Source: Lentisphaeria bacterium (lineage in GTDB: Bacteria > Verrucomicrobiota > Lentisphaeria > Oligosphaerales > Oligosphaeraceae). Taken from it: 22,740 nucleotides of DNA. Positions 14,949 to 22,740 of the stretch are shown one piece after another. Below the pieces are notes generated by a model, which ran no database searches, was not told the origin of the DNA, and saw nothing but the letters and a program-made list of their open reading frames with translations. The translations under genes were made by a program, and so were the position numbers. How positions within the stretch are numbered: the first letter of the stretch is position 1; the number at the start of each line of letters is the position of its first letter. The stretch is from positions 1 to 22,740 of the forward strand of contig JAEDMH010000022.1 of NCBI GenBank assembly GCA_016303095.1, read 5' to 3'.

Positions 14949-15002
14949 ATGCGAAATTCGAGCAACAATCCTTTGGCCTTTTTCTGGTGGCGTTGGCGGT
15001 GA
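14949..15002 (+). CDS. trpL: trp operon leader peptide
   Basis: A 17-codon open frame encoding MRNSSNNPLAFFWWRWR. Three of its last five codons are TGG (14985-14990 and 14994-14996), followed by TGA at 15000-15002. It precedes two intrinsic terminators and trpE, so it fits a leader peptide whose translation senses charged tRNA-Trp. The predicted transcription start lies only about 0-4 bases before the ATG, leaving no room for a Shine-Dalgarno; translation is probably from a leaderless message, as described for the trpL of Sinorhizobium meliloti. Confidence 0.85.
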   Translation: MRNSSNNPLAFFWWRWR

Positions 15003-15052
15003 TTCCGTCAGGGCTGGATTGTTTGCGTCTGAATAAAACGATAGAATCAGAC
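14993..15052 (+). promoter_or_regulatory. trp attenuator: region 1:2 pairing and shared antiterminator
   Basis: TTGGCGG (14993-14999, including the last Trp codon) can pair with CCGTCAG (15005-15011). When a ribosome stalls on the Trp codons, ATTCCGTCA (15002-15010) is free to pair with TGGCGGATT (15054-15062, eight of nine), the 5' arm of terminator 1. TCAGGGCTGG (15008-15017) can pair with CCAGACCTGA (15102-15111, nine of ten), the 5' arm of terminator 2. A separate GTCTGA/TCAGAC hairpin lies at 15027-15052. A ribosome that reaches the stop codon would cover this segment and let the terminators form. Confidence 0.7.
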
Positions 15053-15054
15053 TT

Positions 15055-15092
15055 GGCGGATTGAAGAAATTTCTTCAACCCGCCTTTTTTTT
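15055..15092 (+). terminator. trp attenuator terminator 1
   Basis: GGCGG (15055-15059) pairs with CCGCC (15080-15084); between them lies the near-complete palindrome TTGAAGAAATTTCTTCAA. Eight T residues follow (15085-15092). Confidence 0.85.
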
Positions 15093-15095
15093 GTG

Positions 15096-15143
15096 CCGCA
15101 CCCAGACCTGAGACTTTCTTCAGGACTGGGTGCGGTTTTTTTT
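15096..15143 (+). terminator. trp attenuator terminator 2
   Basis: CCGCACCCAG (15096-15105) pairs with CTGGGTGCGG (15126-15135), extended inward by CCTGA/TCAGG after one A-A mismatch. Eight T residues follow (15136-15143). It starts four bases after the T-run of terminator 1. Confidence 0.9.
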
Positions 15144-15207
15144 GTTTCCCCCGTCATCATTCCCTTTTCTTCCCCATTCTTTCCTCCTTTCCTTGGGAGA
15201 TTTCACG

Positions 15208-16679
<1,472 letters not shown>

Positions 16680-16683
<4 letters not shown>

Positions 16684-17267
16684 TTTTCATGCTGGACAAC
16701 TACGATTCCTTCACCTACAATCTGGTGCACATGCTGGCCTCCTTGGGGCTGGAGGTGGAGGTGCGACGAAACCGGGAGGTGACTCCCCAGGAGGTGCTGG
16801 CGTTGAAGCCCCAGGCCATTCTCCTCTCCCCCGGGCCGGGGCGTCCCCAGGAGGCTGGCTGCCTCATGGGATTGGTGCAGGAAGCTCTGGGGCGGGTTCC
16901 CCTTCTGGGGGTCTGCCTGGGGCACCAGGCCATCGGCGCCTCCCTGGGGGCCAAGGTCATCCATGCCAAAGCCATCATGCATGGAAAGACCTCCCCCATC
17001 CGACATGACGGCAAAGGACTCTTTGCCGGACTTCCCCAGGATTTTCTGGCGGTGCGCTACCATTCCCTCGCCATGGAACGGGAGAGCCTTCCCGGGGAAT
17101 TGGCGGTGACGGCCCAGAGCCCGGACGGAGAAATCATGGGGATCCGCCGTTGTGTGCCGGGCGAGGCGGTGGTGGAGGGCATCCAATACCATCCGGAATC
17201 CATTTTGACCCAGGAAGGAAAAGCCCAGATTCGTAACTTTCTCAAGGAGGCTTCCATCTCATGCTGA
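16680..17267 (+). CDS. trpG: Anthranilate synthase component II (glutamine amidotransferase)
   Basis: TrpG hydrolyses glutamine and channels ammonia to TrpE. The 195 residues form a class I amidotransferase with nucleophile C79 in GVCLGHQAI and the H171/E173 pair in QYHPESI. The N-terminal MLDNYDSFTYNLV is typical of TrpG/PabA. It starts with ATG in an ATGA overlap with the trpE stop and has AAGGAGG about six bases upstream, so translation is coupled. It is not fused to TrpD. With no second copy in view, it may also serve folate synthesis as PabA. Confidence 0.97.
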
Positions 17268-18256
17268 AAGAGTTGTTGAAAAAAGTCGTGGCGGGGGAGA
17301 CCCTGTCGGAAGAAGAGAGCTTCTCCATGATGGAGAGCATTTCCCAGGGGGAGTCCCTGGAAGCGGCGGCGGGCTTGCTCTCCGTGATGTCCTCCCGGGG
17401 AGAGGCCGTGCCGGAGTTCACCGGATGCACCCGATTCCTCCGGGAAAACATGACCCCCGTCCATTTCTCCGGCGCTTGCACGGACATTGTGGGCACAGGC
17501 GGGGACGGCGGGCGCTCCTTTAACATCTCCACCACTGCCGCCTTGGTGGCCGCCGGCACCGGGATCACCATTGCCAAGCATGGCAACCGGGCAGTCTCCT
17601 CCCGCTGCGGGGCGGCGGATGTGCTGGAGATGGCGGGAGTCGCCCTGGAGGCCACTCCGGAAGACCTGGAACGCTCCCTGGCGGAGAATGGCATGGCCTT
17701 CCTCTTCGCCCGCACTCTCCATCCCGTGATGGCCAAGGTGGCTCTCTTGCGGAAGGCCCTGGGCATCCGCACGGTCTTCAATCTGGTGGGTCCCTTGGCC
17801 AATCCCGCCCGGGCCCAGAACATGGTGGTGGGGGTCTGCCGGGATTCTCTCCTGACTCCCTTTGCGGAGGTTCTCCGGAATCTAGGGGTGGAGAATGCCC
17901 TGATCGTCCACAGCGAGGATGGGCTGGATGAATTCAGCAGCCTGGCCCGGAATCAGGTGGCGGTACTTCAGAAGGGAAAAATCACCCGTTCTGTGGTGGA
18001 TCCCGAGGGGTTGCTGGCTCCCGAATTGCGGACGGGCACCCTGGAGGGCGGGGATCCCGTGGAGAATCTCCGGATCCTCCGTGCCATCCTTTCCGGAGAG
18101 GATCACACCGCCCGTCGGGGGGCTGTCTTGCTGAACGCCGCCGCCGTGTGCTGGATTTCCGGCCATGCCGGGAGTCTGGTGGAGGGCATTTCTCTGGCGG
18201 AGGAGGCCATCCGGAGTGGCGCCGCCTTGGAGAAATTAGGGAGGCTGGCCCAATGA
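17261..18256 (+). CDS. trpD: Anthranilate phosphoribosyltransferase
   Basis: TrpD joins anthranilate to PRPP to give N-(5-phosphoribosyl)anthranilate and pyrophosphate. The 331 residues have the helical N-terminal domain (1-70) and the PRPP-binding loop GTGGDG (78-83), then NIST (88-91), KHGNR (106-110) and DGLDEFS, which holds the metal-binding Asp-Glu pair. SSRCGAADVLE replaces the more usual SSKSGSADVLE with conservative changes. It overlaps the end of trpG by seven bases, with AAGGAGG inside trpG serving as ribosome site, and overlaps trpC by ATGA. Confidence 0.97.
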   Translation: MLKELLKKVVAGETLSEEESFSMMESISQGESLEAAAGLLSVMSSRGEAVPEFTGCTRFLRENMTPVHFSGACTDIVGTGGDGGRSFNISTTAALVAAGTGITIAKHGNRAVSSRCGAADVLEMAGVALEATPEDLERSLAENGMAFLFARTLHPVMAKVALLRKALGIRTVFNLVGPLANPARAQNMVVGVCRDSLLTPFAEVLRNLGVENALIVHSEDGLDEFSSLARNQVAVLQKGKITRSVVDPEGLLAPELRTGTLEGGDPVENLRILRAILSGEDHTARRGAVLLNAAAVCWISGHAGSLVEGISLAEEAIRSGAALEKLGRLAQ

Positions 18257-19038
18257 GCGGGGACATCCTGAAGACCATTGTGGAGAAAAATCTCCCTCTC
18301 CTGGAGGAACGGAAGGCAAAGGTCCCCCAGGCCCTCCTGGAGAAGCAGGCGGCTTCCGCCCCGCCTCGCCCCTCCTTTCTCGACGCATTCCGTCCCGCCC
18401 CCGTCCCTCGGGTCATCAGCGAACTGAAGGCCGCCTCTCCCTCCCGGGGCATCATCCGGGAACCCCTGGAGGTCTCCCGGCTGGCCCGGGAACTGGAGGA
18501 GGCGGGGGCCGCCGCTCTCTCCGTGCTGACCGAACCCCTCTTCTTTCACGGGAGCCTGGAGAATCTCCGCCTGGCCGCCGAAGCCTGCCATCTCCCCCTG
18601 CTGCGGAAGGATTTCCTCCATGATCCCTACCAGGTATGGGAGGCCAAGGCGGCCGGCGCCTCCGCCATCCTCCTCATTGCGGCCATGCTGGAACCCGCCC
18701 AGTTCCTGAGTTTGTGCCAGCTGGCCCACGCCTTGGGACTGCAGGTGCTGGGGGAAGCCCATGCCCCCGAGGAGCTGGAGGTGGCCTCCCACGCCGACCT
18801 CCTGGGCGTGAACGCCCGGGATCTGAAGACCTTCCACACCTCCCTGGAGACCTCCGCCCAGCTCCTGCGTCTGGCCGCCCGCCGATACCCCGGAAAACCC
18901 CTCATTGGGGAAAGCGCGGTGGCCACCCGGGAGGACATGGAGAAGCTGGCTGCCGCCGGCGCCCGGGGCTTCCTCATCGGGGAGACCCTGATGCGCGCTC
19001 CCTCTCCCGGAACAAAGCTGAAGGAGCTGCTGGCATGA
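18253..19038 (+). CDS. trpC: Indole-3-glycerol phosphate synthase
   Basis: TrpC closes the indole ring by dehydration and decarboxylation of the TrpF product. The 261-residue (beta/alpha)8 barrel has the expected catalytic residues: E57 and K59 in SELKAASPS, K119 in LLRKDF, E168 in LGEAH, N187 in GVNARDL and E220-S221 in IGESA. GVNARD replaces the usual GxNNRD, keeping the first asparagine. It is a single-domain enzyme, not fused to TrpF as in E. coli. The ATG lies in an ATGA overlap with trpD; the frame is open further upstream, inside trpD, but those starts are not used. Confidence 0.96.
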   Translation: MSGDILKTIVEKNLPLLEERKAKVPQALLEKQAASAPPRPSFLDAFRPAPVPRVISELKAASPSRGIIREPLEVSRLARELEEAGAAALSVLTEPLFFHGSLENLRLAAEACHLPLLRKDFLHDPYQVWEAKAAGASAILLIAAMLEPAQFLSLCQLAHALGLQVLGEAHAPEELEVASHADLLGVNARDLKTFHTSLETSAQLLRLAARRYPGKPLIGESAVATREDMEKLAAAGARGFLIGETLMRAPSPGTKLKELLA

Positions 19039-19628
19039 AACTGAAGATCTGCGGGTTGACTCGCCAGGAGGATCTCCCGGCGGTGCGGGACGCCGGCGCT
19101 CAGTATGCCGGCTTCATCCTGGTGCCGGAGTCTCCCCGACGAGTGACCGAATGCCAGGCCCAGAGGCTCTTCCCCCTGTGCCGCTCCTTGGGATTGAAAC
19201 CCGTGCTGGTGGTGCGGAATCTTCCTTTGCCCCGACTCCAGGAATGGGTGGAGCTCCTGCAGCCGGATGTGGTGCAGCTCCATGGAGAGGAGACGCCGGA
19301 ATACGCTTCCGCCTTTCCGGGGGTGGAGGTCTGGAAAGCCTTCTGCCTGCAGGAGGAGGTAGCCTTGCGCCAGGCCCTCTCCTTCCCCTGCCAGGCCGTG
19401 CTGGCGGATTCCGGCGGCGGCACGGGACGTCCCTGCGCCTGGAATCTGGCCCGGGAACTGGCTGCCCATCGCCCCACCTTTCTGGCGGGAGGACTCTCCC
19501 CGGACAATCTCCTCCAGGCCATCTCCGCCGTGCGCCCCTACGGCGTGGATCTCTCCAGCGGCGTCGAGGAGGCCCCGGGAATCAAATCACACACAAAACT
19601 CCAACAATTGAGAGAATGCATGTCATGA
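19035..19628 (+). CDS. trpF: Phosphoribosylanthranilate isomerase
   Basis: TrpF carries out the Amadori rearrangement of phosphoribosylanthranilate. The 197-residue barrel begins MKLKICGLT with catalytic C6, and the general acid is D125 in LADSGGGTG. The phosphate-binding end GGLSPDN and VDLSSGVEEAPG is standard. It starts in an ATGA overlap with trpC, with AAGGAG about nine bases upstream, and its stop overlaps trpB by ATGA. It is a separate single-domain protein. Confidence 0.96.
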   Translation: MKLKICGLTRQEDLPAVRDAGAQYAGFILVPESPRRVTECQAQRLFPLCRSLGLKPVLVVRNLPLPRLQEWVELLQPDVVQLHGEETPEYASAFPGVEVWKAFCLQEEVALRQALSFPCQAVLADSGGGTGRPCAWNLARELAAHRPTFLAGGLSPDNLLQAISAVRPYGVDLSSGVEEAPGIKSHTKLQQLRECMS

Positions 19629-20809
19629 ACACACACTACGGAATCTACGGCGGACAGTACGTGGCCGAAACCCTCATGGGGGCCCTCCAGGAATTGGAAC
19701 GGGAGTACTTCGCCGCCTTGAAAGACCCTGCGTTCCACCAGGAACTCCAGGATCTCCTGAAAAACTACGTGGGACGGGAATCCCCCCTCTACCATGCCAA
19801 ACGCCTCTCCCAAGCCTGCGGCGGCGCCCAGATCTACCTGAAACGGGAGGATCTGAACCATACCGGAGCCCATAAAGTGAACAACACCCTGGGACAGGCC
19901 CTCCTGGCCCGCCGCATGGGCAAGAAACGCCTCATTGCCGAAACGGGCGCAGGCATGCATGGCGTGGCCACCGCCACGGTGGCCGCCCTCTTCGGCATGG
20001 AGTGCGAGGTCTTCATGGGAGCCGAGGATGTGGCCCGGCAAGCGCCCAATGTGGAGCGGATGCACGTGCTGGGCGCCAAGGTGCGCGCCATCACCGAGGG
20101 CAGCCAGACCCTGAAGGACGCCATGAATGCCGCCCTCCGGGAATGGACCGCCACCAGCCAGGATACGTTCTATCTCATCGGCACCGCCGCCGGCCCTTAT
20201 CCCTACCCCATGCTGGTGAAGGAATTCCAGTCCGTCATCGGAAAAGAAGCCCGCCGCCAGTGCCTGGAACAGTGCGGACGCCTGCCGGACGAGGTGGTGG
20301 CCTGCGTGGGCGGCGGCAGCAACGCCATCGGCATCTTCGCCGGATTCCAGGAGGATCCCTCCGTCCAGCTGGTGGGTGCGGAGGCAGGGGGGCTGGGGGT
20401 GTCCACGGGGATGCACGCCGCCAGCATCAATGGCGGAAAGGTGGGCATCCTCCATGGGATGAAGGCCTACTTCCTCCAGGATGAACATGGCCAAATCCGG
20501 GACACCCATTCCGTTTCCGCGGGATTGGATTACACGGGGGTGGGCCCGGAACACTGCTTCCTGGCAGATTCCGGACGGGCCCGATACACCGTCATCGAAG
20601 ATCAGGAGGCCATCCAGGCCTTCGACACCCTCTGCCGGCTGGAAGGCATCATTCCCGCCCTGGAAAGCGCCCACGCCGTGGCCCAGACCATGAAGGACGC
20701 CGCCACCATGAAACCCGATCAGATCATCATCGCCAATCTTTCGGGACGGGGAGACAAGGACATGGACAACATTCGCCAATACAAGGAGAAACATGGACAG
20801 AATCGCTAG
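19625..20809 (+). CDS. trpB: Tryptophan synthase beta chain
   Basis: TrpB condenses indole with serine to make tryptophan in the alpha2-beta2 complex. The 394 residues match the TrpB1 type, with PLP lysine K84 in HTGAHKVNN, E106 in AETGAG, the phosphate loop CVGGGSNAIG and the C-terminal SGRGDKD. Residue 111 is methionine (GAGMHG) where E. coli has glutamine; I recall this variant from other anaerobes. The ATG 19625 lies in an ATGA overlap with trpF, and the preceding ribosome site is weak, so translation probably depends on coupling. ATG 19616 in the same frame is an alternative. It overlaps trpA by 17 bases. SerC at the other end of the window feeds its serine supply. Confidence 0.97.
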   Translation: MNTHYGIYGGQYVAETLMGALQELEREYFAALKDPAFHQELQDLLKNYVGRESPLYHAKRLSQACGGAQIYLKREDLNHTGAHKVNNTLGQALLARRMGKKRLIAETGAGMHGVATATVAALFGMECEVFMGAEDVARQAPNVERMHVLGAKVRAITEGSQTLKDAMNAALREWTATSQDTFYLIGTAAGPYPYPMLVKEFQSVIGKEARRQCLEQCGRLPDEVVACVGGGSNAIGIFAGFQEDPSVQLVGAEAGGLGVSTGMHAASINGGKVGILHGMKAYFLQDEHGQIRDTHSVSAGLDYTGVGPEHCFLADSGRARYTVIEDQEAIQAFDTLCRLEGIIPALESAHAVAQTMKDAATMKPDQIIIANLSGRGDKDMDNIRQYKEKHGQNR

Positions 20810-21578
20810 GTTGTTCCAGGGCAAAAAGCCCCTGGTGGTTTTCACAACGGTGGGATATCCCTCTTTGGAGCGAAGCCGGGAGGGGCTGGAGGCCGCCATA
20901 GAGAACGGGGCGGACATCCTGGAGCTGGGGGTTCCCTTCTCCGATCCCATGGCGGATGGCCCGGTCATCGCCAACGCCTCCCAGCAAGCGTCGGGGGAGG
21001 GCGTTTCCCTGGAGCAGGTGCTGGAGGTGGCCTCCCAGGTGCGTCGCGCCCATCCCGAAGTGGGTCTGGTTCTCTTCAGCTACATGAACCCCCTCTACCA
21101 ATACGGTCTGGAGAGACTCTGCCAAACCCTGGCCTCCCTGGAGGTGGATGCCATCCTTCCCGTGGATCTTCCCCTGGAGGAGCGGGAGGAATTGCTGACT
21201 CCCTGCCGGAAGCATGGACTCCACCTCATCCCCCTGGTCTCTCCCTTGACGCCCCCGGAGCGGGCCAAGGAAATTTGCCAAGGCATGACGGGATTCGTGT
21301 ATGCCATCAACGTGGCCGGGGTCACGGGCGCACGGAAGAGCCTGCCCCCGGATTTTCCGGGGATGATGCAGCGGCTGAAGCAGTGCACCAGTCTTCCTGT
21401 GGCCTCCGGATTCGGCATTGCCAGCCGGGAGAGCGCCCGGGAGGCCGCGGCGTACGCCGATGGGGTCATTGCCGGCTCGGGCTTTGTTCGTGCCCTGGAG
21501 CAGGGGGGAGAAGCCCCGGGACGCTTCGTCCGGGAACTGGCGGAGGGGATGGCCGAGGCTCAAGGCACCCAGGCTTGA
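20793..21578 (+). CDS. trpA: Tryptophan synthase alpha chain
   Basis: TrpA cleaves indole-3-glycerol phosphate to indole, which passes through the tunnel to TrpB. The 261-residue barrel has catalytic E44 in LELGVPFSDP and D55 in MADGP, followed by the GVTGAR phosphate loop and SGFGIAS. The start ATG lies 17 bases inside trpB, preceded by AAGGAG, so expression is coupled. It is the last gene of the trpEGDCFBA operon; two hairpins follow the stop. Confidence 0.97.
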   Translation: MDRIARLFQGKKPLVVFTTVGYPSLERSREGLEAAIENGADILELGVPFSDPMADGPVIANASQQASGEGVSLEQVLEVASQVRRAHPEVGLVLFSYMNPLYQYGLERLCQTLASLEVDAILPVDLPLEEREELLTPCRKHGLHLIPLVSPLTPPERAKEICQGMTGFVYAINVAGVTGARKSLPPDFPGMMQRLKQCTSLPVASGFGIASRESAREAAAYADGVIAGSGFVRALEQGGEAPGRFVRELAEGMAEAQGTQA

Positions 21579-21587
21579 ATCCCTCCC

Positions 21588-21684
21588 CGCCCCGGGAATC
21601 CCTTTTCCTGGGAAATTCCTGGGAAAAGCCTGGGGCGGCGTTGGAAAAGTGCCGTAAGTGGTTTACCTTTTCCTAGTTTTCGGA
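21588..21684 (+). terminator. Double hairpin after trpA, probable operon end
   Basis: The first hairpin pairs CGCCCC (21588-21593) with GGGGCG (21632-21637), with CTTTTCC/GGAAAAG inside. The second pairs GGAAAAG plus GTAA (21643-21657) with TTAC plus CTTTTCC (21663-21673), with a four-base bulge, followed by TAGTTTT. Neither has a clean T-run, so this is a moderate call. The shared GGAAAAG/CTTTTCC arms allow the hairpins to swap partners. Confidence 0.5.
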
Positions 21685-21908
21685 AATTTTCCCCTCCGAT
21701 ACATCCTGCCTTTCCTTCCCCCGGCATGCCATAGGAATCCCTTTGCCTCTCCCTCCCCCCCCCCTTTTATCCTAGGGCAGGAGGGAAGGGCGGAGGGATG
21801 CTCCCAGGCGTGCCGGGCGTCTTGTTCATTCTCTCATACACTTCTCCGAATCCCCGGACCATCCTCGGAGATCCCCGGGATTCAGGATACACATTGGAGA
21901 CTCCTTTT
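21685..21908. other. Intergenic region with a C10 homopolymer
   Basis: No supported gene unless the downstream protein starts earlier, at ATG 21798. A run of ten C residues (21755-21764) followed by TTTT stands out. Purine-rich AGGAGG and GGAGG stretches follow at 21779-21796. No clear promoter is recognised. Confidence 0.45.
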
Positions 21909-22740
21909 GTGGGCACCAATTTCGGAAATCTAGGTAGTCTGGGCGATTTCTTCAAGCAGACGGGTACGGAACAGCCCTGCCGGGTGCGGGGATGCAAGAA
22001 TATGGTGACGGTCTCCCAGGAGCAGGCCCTCTTCGGGAAGGCCCATGGAGGACGGGGAGAGGGAGGGAAGATGTGCGAGGCCTGCTGGAATTTCTACCAG
22101 GCCGCCCAGGACAAGCAGGTGCCCTGTTCCAAGGCCGGCTGCAAGAACACCTGGACCTGGACCCGCTTCCAACAACTGGAGTCCCATGCCCGCGGCTTCG
22201 ATACCCCCCCTCGCCGCCTGTGTCCCGCCTGCGCGGAAGAGGAAAAGGGCAAGAAGGATATTCAGGTCCCCTGCCGGGTGAAGGGATGCAAGAACACCTG
22301 GACGTGGACGGCGAAGATGCAGGTGGAATCCAAGGATAAGCGCCCTCCTCGCCGACTCTGCCCGGAATGTTTCGCCCAGTGGAGCAAACTCCAGGATCAG
22401 GAGATTCCCTGCCGGGTGAAGGGGTGCAAGAATACTCTTTCCTGGACCCGCATCCAGCAGTTGGAGTGGCTGAAGGAGGGGCGCAAGCTGGAGAATCCCC
22501 CCAAGAGAATGTGCCCCACTTGTCTGGAGAAGTTCAATCTGCTGAAACCCCTGGAGGTGCCTTGCCGAATCAGCGGATGTTCTCATGTCTGGACCTGGCT
22601 TCCCTTTGAACAGCTGGAAGCCGCTGTGAATCTCCCGCTTCCCCCCAAGGAAACGAAGCCCGCCCCCGCGGCGGAGAATGCCCCTGCGGCGGAGAATGCC
22701 CCTGCGGCGGAGAATGCCCCTGCGGCGGAGAATGCCCCTG
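21909..22740 (+). CDS. Tandem four-cysteine (zinc-ribbon-like) module protein, 3' end outside window
   Basis: An open frame runs off the right edge; at least 277 residues. It has four complete modules of the form P-C-X4-C-K-N-...-C-X2-C beginning at bases 21975, 22122, 22269 and 22407, and a fifth half-module at 22560. Spacing between the two cysteine pairs is 23-28 residues. Modules 2 and 3 share GCKNTWTWT and a basic R-R-L-C-P-x-C end. This is a typical Cys4 zinc-binding pattern, probably for nucleic-acid or protein binding. A disordered A-A-E-N-A-P tail begins near residue 254. GTG 21909 is chosen because GGAG lies nine bases upstream; ATG 21798 is in frame and possible. I do not recognise the family and no signal peptide is seen. 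Confidence 0.75.
   Translation, partial: MGTNFGNLGSLGDFFKQTGTEQPCRVRGCKNMVTVSQEQALFGKAHGGRGEGGKMCEACWNFYQAAQDKQVPCSKAGCKNTWTWTRFQQLESHARGFDTPPRRLCPACAEEEKGKKDIQVPCRVKGCKNTWTWTAKMQVESKDKRPPRRLCPECFAQWSKLQDQEIPCRVKGCKNTLSWTRIQQLEWLKEGRKLENPPKRMCPTCLEKFNLLKPLEVPCRISGCSHVWTWLPFEQLEAAVNLPLPPKETKPAPAAENAPAAENAPAAENAPAAENAP
22668..22739 (+). repeat. Four perfect 18-bp tandem repeats
   Basis: The unit GCGGCGGAGAATGCCCCT occurs four times in a row without a mismatch and is cut by the window edge. In the frame of the Cys4-module gene each unit encodes A-A-E-N-A-P. Perfect DNA identity suggests recent expansion by slippage, so copy number may vary among strains. Confidence 0.95.

Noticed and set aside
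15130..15207. N-terminal extension of trpE from GTG 15130
   Set aside because: The GTG lies inside the stem of terminator 2, and the extension is a phenylalanine/proline/serine-rich translation of the T-run and leader. ATG 15208 has a proper ribosome site.
19955..19963. TrpB Q-to-M change in the GAGxHG loop as an inactivating substitution
   Set aside because: All other catalytic residues are intact and the M variant is, as I recall, seen in other anaerobes' TrpB. It is noted in the gene entry only.

Overview
The window is GC-rich bacterial chromosome, most likely from an anaerobe of the PVC superphylum, with Lentisphaerota as the best guess. Three things point there. A pseudopilin-like protein carries an N-terminal FTxLE segment and a C-terminal H-X9-DG motif, a protein type greatly expanded in Lentisphaerota and Planctomycetota. 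A ferredoxin-dependent 2-oxoacid oxidoreductase operon and a Rex redox repressor imply anaerobic redox metabolism. GC-rich REP-like hairpin repeats open the window. The assignment is an inference from gene content; no search was possible.

Layout. 1-479: non-coding, with two diverged hairpin repeats, a cluster of CTAG sites and the terminator of serC. 480-1559 (-): serC. 1842-4472 (+): a D-2-hydroxyacid dehydrogenase and a GH78-like glycosidase. 4598-4672: tRNA-Cys with its own promoter and terminator, then about 330 bp of inverted repeats. 5085-6834: a two-gene cassette of unknown function (a small charged protein and a coiled-coil protein). 6897-6973: tRNA-Val(GAC) with promoter and terminator. 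7185-9293: a CPA2-type cation/proton antiporter fused to a PTS EIIA-like domain. 9332-13068: a structured leader, then ferredoxin, alpha and fused beta-gamma subunits of a Vor/Kor-type oxidoreductase, then an amidohydrolase. 13184-13960: the pseudopilin-like protein. 14019-14675 (-): rex. 14912-21578: a complete trpEGDCFBA operon. 21909 to the end: an unfinished gene for a protein built of repeated four-cysteine modules.

The trp region is the best-resolved system. A promoter (TTGCAA-N16-TATAGT) fires almost directly on a 17-residue leader peptide with three Trp codons, so the leader is probably translated from a leaderless or nearly leaderless transcript. Two strong intrinsic terminators follow in tandem. 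A single segment just after the leader peptide (15002-15017) is complementary to the 5' arms of both terminators, giving a double attenuator with a shared antiterminator. The seven genes then overlap stop to start, mostly through ATGA, and make every step from chorismate to tryptophan.

A shared TTATAGTA box lies upstream of five transcription units (serC, tRNA-Val, the antiporter, the oxidoreductase operon and trp) and is probably the housekeeping -10 element here. The least explained items are the tandem Cys4-module protein at the right edge, the foldable leader of the oxidoreductase operon, the coiled-coil cassette, and the inverted-repeat region after tRNA-Cys. Very long open frames antisense to real genes (for example 1713-4673 and 9157-13332 on the minus strand) are by-products of G/C-ending codons.
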